A DNA stretch of 64,000 bases from an uncultured Chloroflexota bacterium (GTDB lineage: Bacteria; Chloroflexota; UBA4733): positions 1-64,000 of the forward strand of contig CALBSQ010000305.1 in NCBI GenBank assembly GCA_937967325.1, read 5' to 3'. The notes under the pieces were generated by a model. The model did not search any database. It saw nothing but the letters and a program-made list of their open reading frames with translations, and had not been told where the DNA came from. A program made the position numbers and the translations under genes. Of the stretch, positions 33,087 to 41,732 are shown piece by piece (the stretch's first letter is position 1; every line of letters begins with the position of its first letter).

Positions 33087-33857
33087 ATGGCACAAGTCGC
33101 CGCGCCGGCCGTCACCGCGGAAGCTCCCGCCTCCTCCCCCGCACTGACCCAAGGAAAAGCGAAACAACGAGCGGGCCTGCGCCGCATCCTCCTACCGCTC
33201 CTGCTCCTGCTTGTCGTGGCGATCGGTGCGGTGGCGTTCAACATCTACTGGCAAGGCGCGCACTATGTGTCCACCGATAACGCGCAGGTTGCCGGCCAGC
33301 CCGTGGCCATCGGCTCAATGAACGCCGGTCGAGTCGCGGCCATCCATGCCGTGGTGGGCACGAGCGTTCGTCAGGGTGATGTGCTCGCCCAGGTGGAGCT
33401 ACCCACCGCGGTTGGCACGTTCCAGAACGGCACGCCCGACCTGCAATTCATGGGCGCCACCGACCAGCAGGTCGACGTGAGGTCGCCCCTGAGCGGCGTC
33501 GTCATCGCCGTGCCGGCGGCAGTGGGCGCCACCGTGAGCCAGGGGCAGGCGCTGGTCACCTTGGTAGATCCCGCGCAGCTTTGGGTGACGGCAAACGTCG
33601 ACGAAAACCAGGTCTCGCGGCTGCGCAGCGGCCAGGAAGTTGATGTCCACCTCGATGCGCTGCACGCTACCGTGCCCGGACAGGTGGCGGAGCTCACGCC
33701 GGCCACCGCGTCGGTCTTCGGGCTGCTGCCGCAGTCCAACACCACCACCAACTTCACCAAGGTGGCCCAGGTCGTGCCGGTGCGAATCGCCGTTAGCCTG
33801 GGGAATCGGCCGGGATTGCTCGGCAGCTCGGCCTCCGTCAAGATCCGGGTCGCCTAA
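33087..33857 (+). CDS. EmrA-like membrane-fusion (HlyD-family) protein
   Basis: A 256-residue protein from ATG 33087 with AAAGGAGG upstream. One N-terminal membrane helix (about 32-52) is followed by YVSTDNAQVAGQPVAI, the HlyD/EmrA entry motif, two lipoyl half-motifs (NAGRVAAIHAVVGTSVRQGD and LSGVVIAVPAAVGATVSQGQ) and a beta-barrel (VTANVDENQVSRLRSGQEV). The long coiled-coil hairpin normally between the half-motifs is nearly absent, as in organisms that do not need to span a periplasm to an outer-membrane channel. Confidence 0.88.
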   Translation: MAQVAAPAVTAEAPASSPALTQGKAKQRAGLRRILLPLLLLLVVAIGAVAFNIYWQGAHYVSTDNAQVAGQPVAIGSMNAGRVAAIHAVVGTSVRQGDVLAQVELPTAVGTFQNGTPDLQFMGATDQQVDVRSPLSGVVIAVPAAVGATVSQGQALVTLVDPAQLWVTANVDENQVSRLRSGQEVDVHLDALHATVPGQVAELTPATASVFGLLPQSNTTTNFTKVAQVVPVRIAVSLGNRPGLLGSSASVKIRVA

Positions 33858-33859
33858 CC

Positions 33860-35431
33860 ATGCCGATCGAGGCGGCAGCCACGCCGCGTCCCTCGCCCAT
33901 TCCCTACAAATGGGCTGTCATGCTGGCCACGATCCCGGCGCTGATGGTGTTCATCCTCGATTCGACCGTGGTGAACGTGGCGCTGGCTAAGCTCAGCGCC
34001 GTCTTTGCCATCGACATCAGCACGGTCCAGTGGGTGATCACCGCCTTTGCGCTGGCCATCGGCGTCGTGACGCCCCTGGCGTCCTTCCTTGAGCGGCGAT
34101 TCACCATGAAGCGCGTCTGGGTGGTCGCGCTCACGCTGTTTACCGGCGCCTCCGTGGCATGTGGACTGGCGCCCGCCTTCTGGCTCATGGTCATTGCGCG
34201 GCTGCTGCAAGGTTTGGCGGGGGGCCTGCTGGCGCCTCTGGCGTTGAGCACCATTTTCCAAGCCTTTCCGCCCAACGAGCGCGGCGCCGGGCTCGGCATC
34301 CTCGCCATACCGTTGCTCGCCGGGCCGGCGCTGGGTCCCACGCTCGGCGGCTACATCGTGAGTTATCTCGACTGGCGGTTGATCTTCTTCATCAACCTGC
34401 CCATCGGCGTCGCCGCCATCGTGTTGGCCGTGATCTTCTTGCGCCCCGGGCGGGCGGAACCGGGGGTGCGGCTGGATGTGGTTGGCGCTGCGCTGTCGTC
34501 GGTTGCATTCGGCGCCGTCCTGTATGGATTATCCCGCGTCAGCGCGCTCGGCTGGGGATCGCTGATGGTACGAGGCCTGCTCGGCGTCGGCTTCACCGCG
34601 TTGTGCATCTTCGTGGTCTACGAGCTCACGCAGGAGGATCCGCTGCTCGACGTGCGGCTCTTCGCCATCCCCCAGTTCCTGATCGCCAATCTCGTGGGTT
34701 GGGTCAGCGTGGTGGGGCTGTTCGGAGCCGAGTTCATGCTGCCGTTGTATCTGCAGAACCTGCGTGGCGTGTCCGCCCTGGATACCGGCATCCTCCTGCT
34801 ACCGCAGGGCCTGGCGCTCGCCCTGGCCGGGCCGATTTCCGGGCGGCTCACCGACAAGATTGGACCGCGCGTGGTCGTGCTGATTGGCTTTGCCCTGCTC
34901 ACCGTCAACACCTGGCAGCTGGCGCACCTCACGCTGGACACGACGTTCGGGACGCTCCGCTGGCTGCTCGTCTTGCGCGGCTTGGGCCTGGGCTTCGCTC
35001 TGCAGCCGACCCAGTTGGTCGCCATGGGCGTGGTGTCGGCGCGCCGCCGGACCAACGCCAGCTCGCTGAACACGGCAATGCGCAGTGTCTTCCAATCGCT
35101 GGGTGTGGCGATGCTCTCCACGGTGGTCCAAACACAGGCCATCATTCACACGACGGTACTGACCTGGCAGGTGCGCGCGGACACGGCGCAGGGCGCGCTG
35201 CTCAGCCAGCTCGCTTCGACGATGCAGGCCAGCGGCATGCCGGCGGTGACGGCACAAGCGGCGGCCGCACAGACGTTGCTCGCCCAGATCGCCCGGCAAG
35301 GCGGCGTGCTCGGTTTCGCCGACGCCTATGGGATCACCTTCGTCGCCGCGTTGCTCGCGATCGTCGTTGCCTTCCTGCTCCCCGGTCGTGGCGTGCTGAG
35401 CGTCGACCCGACGGCGGTGGCGGCCGGGTAG
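33860..35431 (+). CDS. EmrB/QacA-type (DHA2) drug-proton antiporter
   Basis: A 523-residue, 14-helix major facilitator. Motifs include FILDSTVVNVALAKL in helix 1, the helix-5 motif C LLAGPALGPTLGGYIVSYL, and WRLIFFINLPIG. It starts two bases after the membrane-fusion gene. With the fusion protein it should export hydrophobic toxic compounds; the TetR gene supplies control. Confidence 0.93.
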   Translation: MPIEAAATPRPSPIPYKWAVMLATIPALMVFILDSTVVNVALAKLSAVFAIDISTVQWVITAFALAIGVVTPLASFLERRFTMKRVWVVALTLFTGASVACGLAPAFWLMVIARLLQGLAGGLLAPLALSTIFQAFPPNERGAGLGILAIPLLAGPALGPTLGGYIVSYLDWRLIFFINLPIGVAAIVLAVIFLRPGRAEPGVRLDVVGAALSSVAFGAVLYGLSRVSALGWGSLMVRGLLGVGFTALCIFVVYELTQEDPLLDVRLFAIPQFLIANLVGWVSVVGLFGAEFMLPLYLQNLRGVSALDTGILLLPQGLALALAGPISGRLTDKIGPRVVVLIGFALLTVNTWQLAHLTLDTTFGTLRWLLVLRGLGLGFALQPTQLVAMGVVSARRRTNASSLNTAMRSVFQSLGVAMLSTVVQTQAIIHTTVLTWQVRADTAQGALLSQLASTMQASGMPAVTAQAAAAQTLLAQIARQGGVLGFADAYGITFVAALLAIVVAFLLPGRGVLSVDPTAVAAG

Positions 35432-35455
35432 CATTTCGTGGGTGAGGGCCCGCCA

Positions 35456-35564
35456 TTAGCCCACGCCGCCGCAAAAAGCGGTCGTCATGGGCGCGCTCCA
35501 CCAGGATATCGAGCAAGACCTGGTGATCCATGGTGTCGAAGCACTGGGCGATTTCGCCTTCCAC
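35456..35564 (-). pseudogene. Fragment of a group II intron-type reverse transcriptase gene
   Basis: About 36 codons on the minus strand read GEIAQCFDTMDHQVLLDIL followed by VERAHDDRFLRR, closely matching the reverse-transcriptase segment of group II intron proteins that contains the 'D-x-x-x-CFD-x-I-DH' motif A region. Both flanks are missing: upstream sequence is the AAA/TPR gene end and downstream is the EmrB gene end. It is a relic of a retroelement. Confidence 0.7.
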
Positions 35565-35577
35565 CCTGCGTCAGCGA

Positions 35578-38500
35578 CTATCGCTCGTCGCTGCAGCCAT
35601 CGTTGGCGAGCGCGGCAGCGATGGCGTCTTTCACCGCCAAGGCGCGGCCGGCCGTCCAACACGCGGTGTAGCGTTCCTCCCCGAGTTTGCTCCAGCTTAC
35701 ACTGAGACTCGCCGCACAGCCGCGTCGCTGCTCTGGATCGAGCGAGGTCCAGAACAAGGCGTGGGTGGCGGTGGCGGCGGCGATCAGCCGGACGCCGCGC
35801 TCGTGGTCGCCACACTCGCCGGCAAGCATTCCCATGTGGGCCAGCGCCCAGCCGTGGCACCAGCGATGTCCGCAGCTTTGCAACTGGGCAAGGCTCTCCA
35901 ACCAGCATACCCGCGCTCGTTCCGCGTCCTGTTGCCGGCGGGCAAGGTTGCCCAGGTTGCCCTGGATCAGGCCGCTCAGGTGGCGGTCGCCGATTGCCCG
36001 ACTGAGAGTCAGTCCGCTGGCGTACCAATCGGCGGCCCGACTCTCGTCGCGGGCATCGAGGGCCAGGTTCCCCAGGAGATGGAAGACATCCGCCATCCCG
36101 CGCTTATTGCCGAGTTCTCGATAGAGCGCGAGACTCTGCTCGAGGAGTTCGCGCGCCCGTTCCCGTTCCCCCTGTAGGCGGGCGATGTTGCCCTGGGTGG
36201 CGAGCACCGAGGCGACGCCGGCCCGGTCCCCGCGGTCCCGCAGCAGCCTCAGGCGCTCCTCCGAGAGGACCTGGGCCTGCGCATAGTCACCTTCGAGCTG
36301 GGCCAGGCCGGCGAGTTCCCCCAAGACGTTGAAGCCTCCTTTCTGGTTGTTCTGCCGGCCGGTAGCGAGGTTTGCTTCGAAGTGCGCCCGCGCTTGCGCG
36401 TAGTCCCCCTGTTGGCGAGCGAGCTGGCCGAGGCGGAACCCAGCACGCCGAACGGCCATGATGTCCCCGTGTTCCTGCGCGTAGGCGAGTCCCTCATGGA
36501 ACAACTGCTCGGCCCGCCCCTCGTCGCCATCCATGAGCACGTGGATACCCAGGCAGGAGTACGCCATGCCGGTCCCGTAGACGTCATCGATCCCGCGCAG
36601 GAGCGCCAGGCTCTCGGCCATGAGCGCCTGCGCCGTGGCGTTGTCGTTGTCCTCCGACTGTGCCAGGTGGCCGAGGTAGCGGAGGCTCCAGCCGGCACTC
36701 CAGGTGTCGCCGAGTGCCCGACTGAGGGCGAAACTTTCGGTGAGCAGCAGCCGAGCGTGCTGGCCGTCCCCTTGGTAGTACGCGAGCATGCCGGCACCGA
36801 CCAGCGCCTTGACCCGATGCACGGCGTGGCCGGGAGTAGCGAGCAGCGCCGCCAGCCACCGCCGGCCTTCCGTGAGGTGGGCCGCCGCCAGCCAGAACCA
36901 TGCCAGGTGCGCCGCCAGCTGGAGACCGCACCCGGGGTCGTTGTTCACACACCAGGCAAGGGCGGCACGGCAGTTGTCGTGCTCGAGTTCAAGCCGCTCG
37001 CGCCAGGCCCCATGCTCAGCGGTCACCAGCCCAGCCTCACCGGCTGCCGCCAGTCCGAGACACCAGTCGCTGTGCTTCCTACGTGTCCTCTCCATGTCGC
37101 CCGCTTCCAGCAGGCGCTCCTGCCCGTACGCGCGCATGGTCTCCAGCAGGCGATAGCGGACAGCGCCGTCCCGCTGCTCCACCACGACCAGCGACTGGTC
37201 CACCAGCCGGGCCAGCAGCTCCAGCACGCGCTCGACCGGTACGCCGTCGCCCGCGCCTACCGCCTCCAGCGCCTCCAGCGCGCAGCCACCCGCGAAGACC
37301 GCCAGCCGGTCGAATAGCTGGCGTTCCAGTGAGGAGAGCAAGTCGTAGCTCCAATCCACGGTCGCGCGCAACGTCTGCTGCCGTGGCGGCGCCGTCCGGC
37401 TGCCCGCCCGGAGGAGCCCGAACCGATCGTCGAGGTGGGCGGCAATCTGCTCCGCGCTCAGCACTTTCACGCGGGCCGCGGCCAGCTCCAAGGCCAGGGG
37501 CAGGCCGTCCAGGCCGCGGCAGATCTCGCTGACGGCGGGTGCGTTGCGCTCCGTCAGGGCGAAGGCCGGCACGGCCGCCGCCGCCCGGTCCAGGAACAGG
37601 CGGACCGCATCGCAGCACGCGAGGTCTGTAAGCGCCGGTCCCCCTCCAGCGGGCGGGAGCGCAAGGGGTGTTACCGGCCAACTGACCTCCCCGGTGATGC
37701 CCAGCGGCTGCCGGCTGGTCGCCAGGATGCAGAGCCGCGGGCAGGAGCGCAGCAGTGCCTCGGCGGTCGGGGCACAGGCGTCCAGGAGATGCTCGCAATT
37801 GTCGAGGATCAGCAGGAGGTGGCGATCGCCGACGGCGGCGACGAGCGTGGCTAGGAGGGGCTGGCCGGCCTGCTCCGGCACCCCCAGTATGGCCGCTAGG
37901 GCCTGCGGGACCAGCGCTGGGTCGGCGAGGCCGGCCAGTTCCACCAGCCAGGCGCCATCCTGGTAGTGGCGCTGAACCTGAGAACCGACCTCGAAGGCGA
38001 GCCGGGTTTTGCCCGTGCCGGGGGGCCCGGTCAGGGTGACGAGGCGCGGCGCGCTCGCGTCCCCGGCCACGCCGATGAGCCACTGCGTGACCGTCGCCAG
38101 GTCGGCCTCGCGGCCGATGAAGCTGTTCAGCGGGAGCGGCAGGAGCGGAGCGGCCCGCGGCGCTCCGTTCCTGGAGGCGCGTTCCTCCGCGTCGCGCAGC
38201 GAGCGCAACGGAGGCGGCGTGATGTCCGGACCGTCGACCAGCGGATTCCAGCGCTCGCGCAGCACCGAGACCACGGCGTCCAAGGCGCGGCGCTGCTCGC
38301 GGAAATACTCCGACCTGCTGACGGCGAGCCGGGTTTGCACGTTCGCTACCTCGAGCCCTTCCACGTAGCGCAGCGTGAGGAGCTGAAAGCGCCGCCCGGC
38401 AGGGTCGCGCGCCGTCGCGTCCGTGTCGGGACGCAAGGCGGCAATAGCTTCCAGGATCTGCTGTCGCAGGAACCTCCCGGCGACGACCGCGGCCATTCCT

Positions 38501-38661
38501 ACTTCGCGCTGCGCCATCCGGACCAGCGGGTGGGTTTGCAAGTACACCGGGTCGTACAGGTGCGCCAGCGCATCACGGACCTGGCGGGCGAAGGCGTCGA
38601 AGGCATGGTCGGGTCGAGGCCCCTCGTCCTCACGATGGGCGGATACGTTCTGAAGCGACAC
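35578..38661 (-). CDS. Large AAA/NB-ARC-type ATPase regulator with TPR repeats
   Basis: A 1027-residue protein from GTG 38661 (ribosome site AAGGGGGGTG). Residues 1-140 are a winged-helix-like region (RFQLLTLRYVEGLEVANVQT, SRSEYFREQRRALDAVV). The ATPase has Walker A GPPGTGKT at 212-219, Walker B LLLILDNCEHLL near 286, ATSRQPLGI sensor and GLPLALELAA. From about residue 500 to the end are TPR repeats (LGHLAQSE, LGQLARQQGDYAQARAHFE, LGNLALDARDESRAADWY). This is the STAND-type signal regulator plan common in Chloroflexota and actinomycetes, where ligand binding to the TPR arch controls oligomerisation. No target operon is evident. Confidence 0.85.
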   Translation of the reverse strand: MSLQNVSAHREDEGPRPDHAFDAFARQVRDALAHLYDPVYLQTHPLVRMAQREVGMAAVVAGRFLRQQILEAIAALRPDTDATARDPAGRRFQLLTLRYVEGLEVANVQTRLAVSRSEYFREQRRALDAVVSVLRERWNPLVDGPDITPPPLRSLRDAEERASRNGAPRAAPLLPLPLNSFIGREADLATVTQWLIGVAGDASAPRLVTLTGPPGTGKTRLAFEVGSQVQRHYQDGAWLVELAGLADPALVPQALAAILGVPEQAGQPLLATLVAAVGDRHLLLILDNCEHLLDACAPTAEALLRSCPRLCILATSRQPLGITGEVSWPVTPLALPPAGGGPALTDLACCDAVRLFLDRAAAAVPAFALTERNAPAVSEICRGLDGLPLALELAAARVKVLSAEQIAAHLDDRFGLLRAGSRTAPPRQQTLRATVDWSYDLLSSLERQLFDRLAVFAGGCALEALEAVGAGDGVPVERVLELLARLVDQSLVVVEQRDGAVRYRLLETMRAYGQERLLEAGDMERTRRKHSDWCLGLAAAGEAGLVTAEHGAWRERLELEHDNCRAALAWCVNNDPGCGLQLAAHLAWFWLAAAHLTEGRRWLAALLATPGHAVHRVKALVGAGMLAYYQGDGQHARLLLTESFALSRALGDTWSAGWSLRYLGHLAQSEDNDNATAQALMAESLALLRGIDDVYGTGMAYSCLGIHVLMDGDEGRAEQLFHEGLAYAQEHGDIMAVRRAGFRLGQLARQQGDYAQARAHFEANLATGRQNNQKGGFNVLGELAGLAQLEGDYAQAQVLSEERLRLLRDRGDRAGVASVLATQGNIARLQGERERARELLEQSLALYRELGNKRGMADVFHLLGNLALDARDESRAADWYASGLTLSRAIGDRHLSGLIQGNLGNLARRQQDAERARVCWLESLAQLQSCGHRWCHGWALAHMGMLAGECGDHERGVRLIAAATATHALFWTSLDPEQRRGCAASLSVSWSKLGEERYTACWTAGRALAVKDAIAAALANDGCSDER

Positions 38662-38820
38662 AGCGCACCCCCCTTGACTCCCCGAGCGCCACGCCCGCCA
38701 GTAGGAACAGGCCGCGATTTGACGGCGGGGCGAAGCGCCGAGTAGGGCGATTGTAGGCGTTTGCCCGGCTGGATGGAAGCGGGTGGCGGCGGTCGCCGCC
38801 GCACCACATGCGGACCGTTT

Positions 38821-39066
38821 GGGGACCTTTCCCCAGATGAGGTGGCCGGCATGGTGCTGGTCGATTCCTCGCACGAAGACCAGGTGGTCGGCTGGAGCGC
38901 CGTGCTCACGCCGTCCCAACTCACGACGATCAAGAACGGCGTCGCCGCCAACCCCGAGGGCGTCGACATCGATGCCAGTTAGGTCCAAATGCGGGCGGCG
39001 GCGCCACTTCCGAACATCCCCCTGGTCGTCCTGAGCCACACCATCCCACCGGCAGAGGGCGAGGGC
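38821..39066 (+). pseudogene. Remnant of an alpha/beta-hydrolase gene
   Basis: The frame encodes SPDEVAGMVLVDSSHEDQ, the conserved post-nucleophile strand of alpha/beta hydrolases, then a TAG stop at 38980-38982, after which the same frame resumes with PLPNIPLVVLSHT, the next conserved strand of the fold. The nucleophile elbow upstream and the catalytic His downstream are missing. The rest of 38662-39211 shows nothing else recognisable besides the promoter side of the AAA/TPR gene. Confidence 0.65.
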
Positions 39067-39211
39067 GTCGGGCCGCTCTCCCCTTACTCGCACTGGTCAT
39101 GCGAAACCACCTTGCTCGTAGAGACGACGCGCTTGTGCATTGCCTCGCGTAACCCTTCACCATCTCCGAGCGCCGGCGCCGGGGCGCCGCCTTTAGGCTA
39201 GTATATCCGTC

Positions 39212-39943
39212 GTGATACGTCCCAAAGCACTCCCGAGTCGCTACGGAGGAATCGGCGGAGGCGCGACTCTCGCCATCCTCATCGCCCTCTACCTCGTGGG
39301 CGCTTTCAAGCTGGGCGTGATTCGTTGGGACGGCCTATCGCCGGAACCGTATCGGTACGTGTCGCCTCCTCCCGGTGTCCAGAATCCCGGCCCCCCCGCA
39401 TCGGCGAGCCAGCAAATCACCTTCACCAATGGCGTGTCCAACCAGGCGCAGGTCTACACCTCGGACTTGCAGGCCCAGCTCATCCTTGGCGACGGCGCCT
39501 TTCCGCCGGACGCTACCAACAGCCCGGTTGCCGTGACCATCACGCCGCAGGCGCCGCCCCAACGTGCCAATCTCCAGTTTCACGGCAACGCCTACGTCGT
39601 CCACGCGGCGTACGCCTCGGGCGCCCCGGTGCCTGAGCCTTGGAAGAAGCCGGCGCTCGTGTACCTGCGCTTCCCTTCCGGCTCCTCGCCGAACGGCCTG
39701 TACCTCCTAACCGGCGGGCAAGCCACCCGTGTCAGTCCGACCGTCGACTTCCCCAGTTCGACCGTCCAAGGCAACAGCGACCAGGGGGGCGCCTTTGTCG
39801 CCGCCGGACCGCCGGTGGCGGCCAAGCCGCTCAGCAACAACCCTGCCCTTCTAGCCGCGCTCTTCACCGCGCCCGGAATCCTCATCGTTGCCGTTGGCGT
39901 AGTGCTGGCCCTGCGGTACCGAGCGGCGAACCGGCAACAGTAG
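39212..39943 (+). CDS. Membrane-anchored extracytoplasmic protein of unknown function
   Basis: A 243-residue protein from GTG 39212. It has a membrane helix at residues 14-34, a mostly beta extracellular domain (SQQITFTNGVSNQAQVYTSD, AVTITPQAPPQRANLQFHG, PALVYLRFPSG), and a second helix at about 211-233 followed by a short basic tail. No known domain is recognised. It converges with the YtkA-like/YVTN gene group and is separated from it by a long hairpin. Confidence 0.65.
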   Translation: MIRPKALPSRYGGIGGGATLAILIALYLVGAFKLGVIRWDGLSPEPYRYVSPPPGVQNPGPPASASQQITFTNGVSNQAQVYTSDLQAQLILGDGAFPPDATNSPVAVTITPQAPPQRANLQFHGNAYVVHAAYASGAPVPEPWKKPALVYLRFPSGSSPNGLYLLTGGQATRVSPTVDFPSSTVQGNSDQGGAFVAAGPPVAAKPLSNNPALLAALFTAPGILIVAVGVVLALRYRAANRQQ

Positions 39944-39982
39944 CCGGTACAAACGTCCTTTCCCCGGGAATGGGCGTACCGG

Positions 39983-40029
39983 GGACCCCTCCTAACCCTC
40001 CCCGCCGCGGGGAGGGTTAGGAGGGGTCC
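39983..40029. terminator. Long perfect hairpin between convergent genes
   Basis: Perfect 23-bp inverted repeat (arms 39983-40005 and 40007-40029) around a single central base, 40 bases after one stop codon and 14 bases beyond the other. It likely terminates transcription from both sides. It is unusually long and may belong to a dispersed palindrome family. Confidence 0.75.
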
Positions 40030-40043
40030 GCCTTCGTCCCTGA

Positions 40044-40604
40044 TCACACTCGCCGCCGCAAGAAGCGGCGCACCTCGCCTACCAGAATCAGCCCGACGAC
40101 CGCGATAGGGATGATGGTGCAGGCAAGCTCAAATGGGGTGAAGCCAAGGAGGGCTGCGCTGACGTCGGCCGAGAAATGGACCTCGCCACCGCCTTGCGGT
40201 CCTTGAACCTGAATCGTAAAGAGCCATCGCCCAGCATCCGGCACCCGAACGTTGGCGGCATAATACTGCTTATTCGTTGCGTTCGCGTGCGTCGCGGGGT
40301 AGCCGGCCACGTCGGCCGGGCGAGCGGCCGGAGCGGCCTGAACACGAACGTCAGCGTCCGGTACGAGCTGGTCAACGCCTTCCAGGACAATGGCGGACAC
40401 GTCGGCGATGCCTGTTCGCAGCGGGTTGGGGCTGGTCGTCACCGTCACGCGGTACGGCCCTACCACTTGATCCGCGACCTGCACCACACCACCGTCGGCC
40501 ATGGCCGCGGCCGGAGCGGCACCGAGTAAGAGGACCGATCCTGCGATGAGCAGCGTTGAGATGCGTAACCTCAGGCGGTCGCAGGACCACGAAGCTGGCT
40601 GCAT
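40044..40604 (-). CDS. YtkA-like exported protein with C-terminal membrane anchor
   Basis: A 186-residue protein with a signal peptide (residues 12-34), a beta-sandwich domain (PYRVTVTTSPNPLRTGIADV, VRVPDAGRWLFTIQVQGPQG) like YtkA/FixH domains, and a C-terminal membrane helix (about 157-178) followed by RRFLRRRV. YtkA-type domains are associated with copper handling and cytochrome oxidase assembly. It begins 22 bases after the YVTN-protein gene on the same strand and is near the giant CopC-CopD protein, which itself contains similar domains. Confidence 0.7.
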   Translation of the reverse strand: MQPASWSCDRLRLRISTLLIAGSVLLLGAAPAAAMADGGVVQVADQVVGPYRVTVTTSPNPLRTGIADVSAIVLEGVDQLVPDADVRVQAAPAARPADVAGYPATHANATNKQYYAANVRVPDAGRWLFTIQVQGPQGGGEVHFSADVSAALLGFTPFELACTIIPIAVVGLILVGEVRRFLRRRV

Positions 40605-40626
40605 CGATATGACGCTGTCCCTCTGT

Positions 40627-41613
40627 CTACCCGGCGTAGGCGATGCCGTTGGGCGAGGCGCCGATAGCGATGCGACCGACCGTCCGGCTGTCAGTAGGAT
40701 TCACCACGGTAATCGTGGCTCCTCCCTGGTCGGTGACGTACAGGCGCGAGCCGTCCGGCGTCACGATAACACCGTGCGCGCTCGGTCCGGCGGGAATGCG
40801 GCGAAGCTCGCGCAAGGTGGCGACATCGACCACCGAGACCATCCCGGGGTTCATGCAGGCGACGTAGAGCAGCTTGCCATCCGGTGACAACGTCTCCATA
40901 GCTGGAAGTGAGGCCACCGGCACGACCCCGACCACTGACTGCGATGTCGTGTCGATCTTGTCGACACTGGTACCAAGGTAGTTGGTAGTGAAGGCGAAGC
41001 GACCATCGGCGGTGAAGACGACTTCATAGGGGTTCGGACCGGTTGGAATGCGCTTGACGACCTTTTGCTGCTGGACATCCACCACGTCAACCGTGTTGTC
41101 GCGCGTGCTGGTGACGTAGACCTGCTGGCCGTCCGGGCTCACCCGGACGCCGTGGGGCAAGGCTCCAACGGGAATGTGCGCCAACAATTTCCGGGACTTC
41201 GGATCGATGACTGCCAGCGCGTTCACCGTGCCCAGGCTGACGTAGAGCCGGTCGCCCGACGGCGAGAAATTGAGGTCGTCGGAGAAGGCGCCGACGTCTA
41301 CCCCACCAAGCTTCGCTCCCGTCGAGGCGGAAAAGATCTCGACTTTGGAGCCGCCGTACGAGGTGACCCAGAGATTCGTCCCATCGGGGCTGACTGTGAG
41401 GTGGTGCGGCTTCGGCTCGGTCTGGAGATGGGCCACGGTCTTTCCCGACGCGAGATCGACGACCGAGACTGAGTTGGCGTCGGCATCGGCAGTGAAGACT
41501 CGTGGCCCGGCGGGCATCCCGGCGACGGGCCCCGTCGTCGCCGAGCTGCAGCCGGCCAGGCCAAGCGCCGCTAACCCCGCGCCGGAAAGCAGAGTGCGCC
41601 TGCTCATCCTCAC
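40627..41613 (-). CDS. YVTN-repeat beta-propeller lipoprotein
   Basis: A 328-residue protein from GTG 41613 (ribosome site GGGAAGGTGG; ATG 41607 is close). A twin-arginine-like signal SRRTLLSGAGLAALGLAGC ends in a lipobox. The rest is about seven blades of 40-45 residues with SVVDLASGKTV, LAVIDPKSRKLLAHIPVG, VDVVDVQQQKVVKRI, and 'SPDG-x-x-(V/L)YV' turns, the YncE/YVTN propeller pattern. Such proteins bind ligands or other surface proteins. It likely forms a unit with the downstream YtkA-like gene. Confidence 0.87.
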   Translation of the reverse strand: MRMSRRTLLSGAGLAALGLAGCSSATTGPVAGMPAGPRVFTADADANSVSVVDLASGKTVAHLQTEPKPHHLTVSPDGTNLWVTSYGGSKVEIFSASTGAKLGGVDVGAFSDDLNFSPSGDRLYVSLGTVNALAVIDPKSRKLLAHIPVGALPHGVRVSPDGQQVYVTSTRDNTVDVVDVQQQKVVKRIPTGPNPYEVVFTADGRFAFTTNYLGTSVDKIDTTSQSVVGVVPVASLPAMETLSPDGKLLYVACMNPGMVSVVDVATLRELRRIPAGPSAHGVIVTPDGSRLYVTDQGGATITVVNPTDSRTVGRIAIGASPNGIAYAG

Positions 41614-41732
41614 GATCGATCCACCTTCCCTGCGAACCAAGCGGCTCGGGAGCGAGCGGCTGCCGGTTCAGCCGGCTAACAATACACCACTCTCAAGTCT
41701 ACGTTGACGATGTCACACCACATCGGCAGTCC

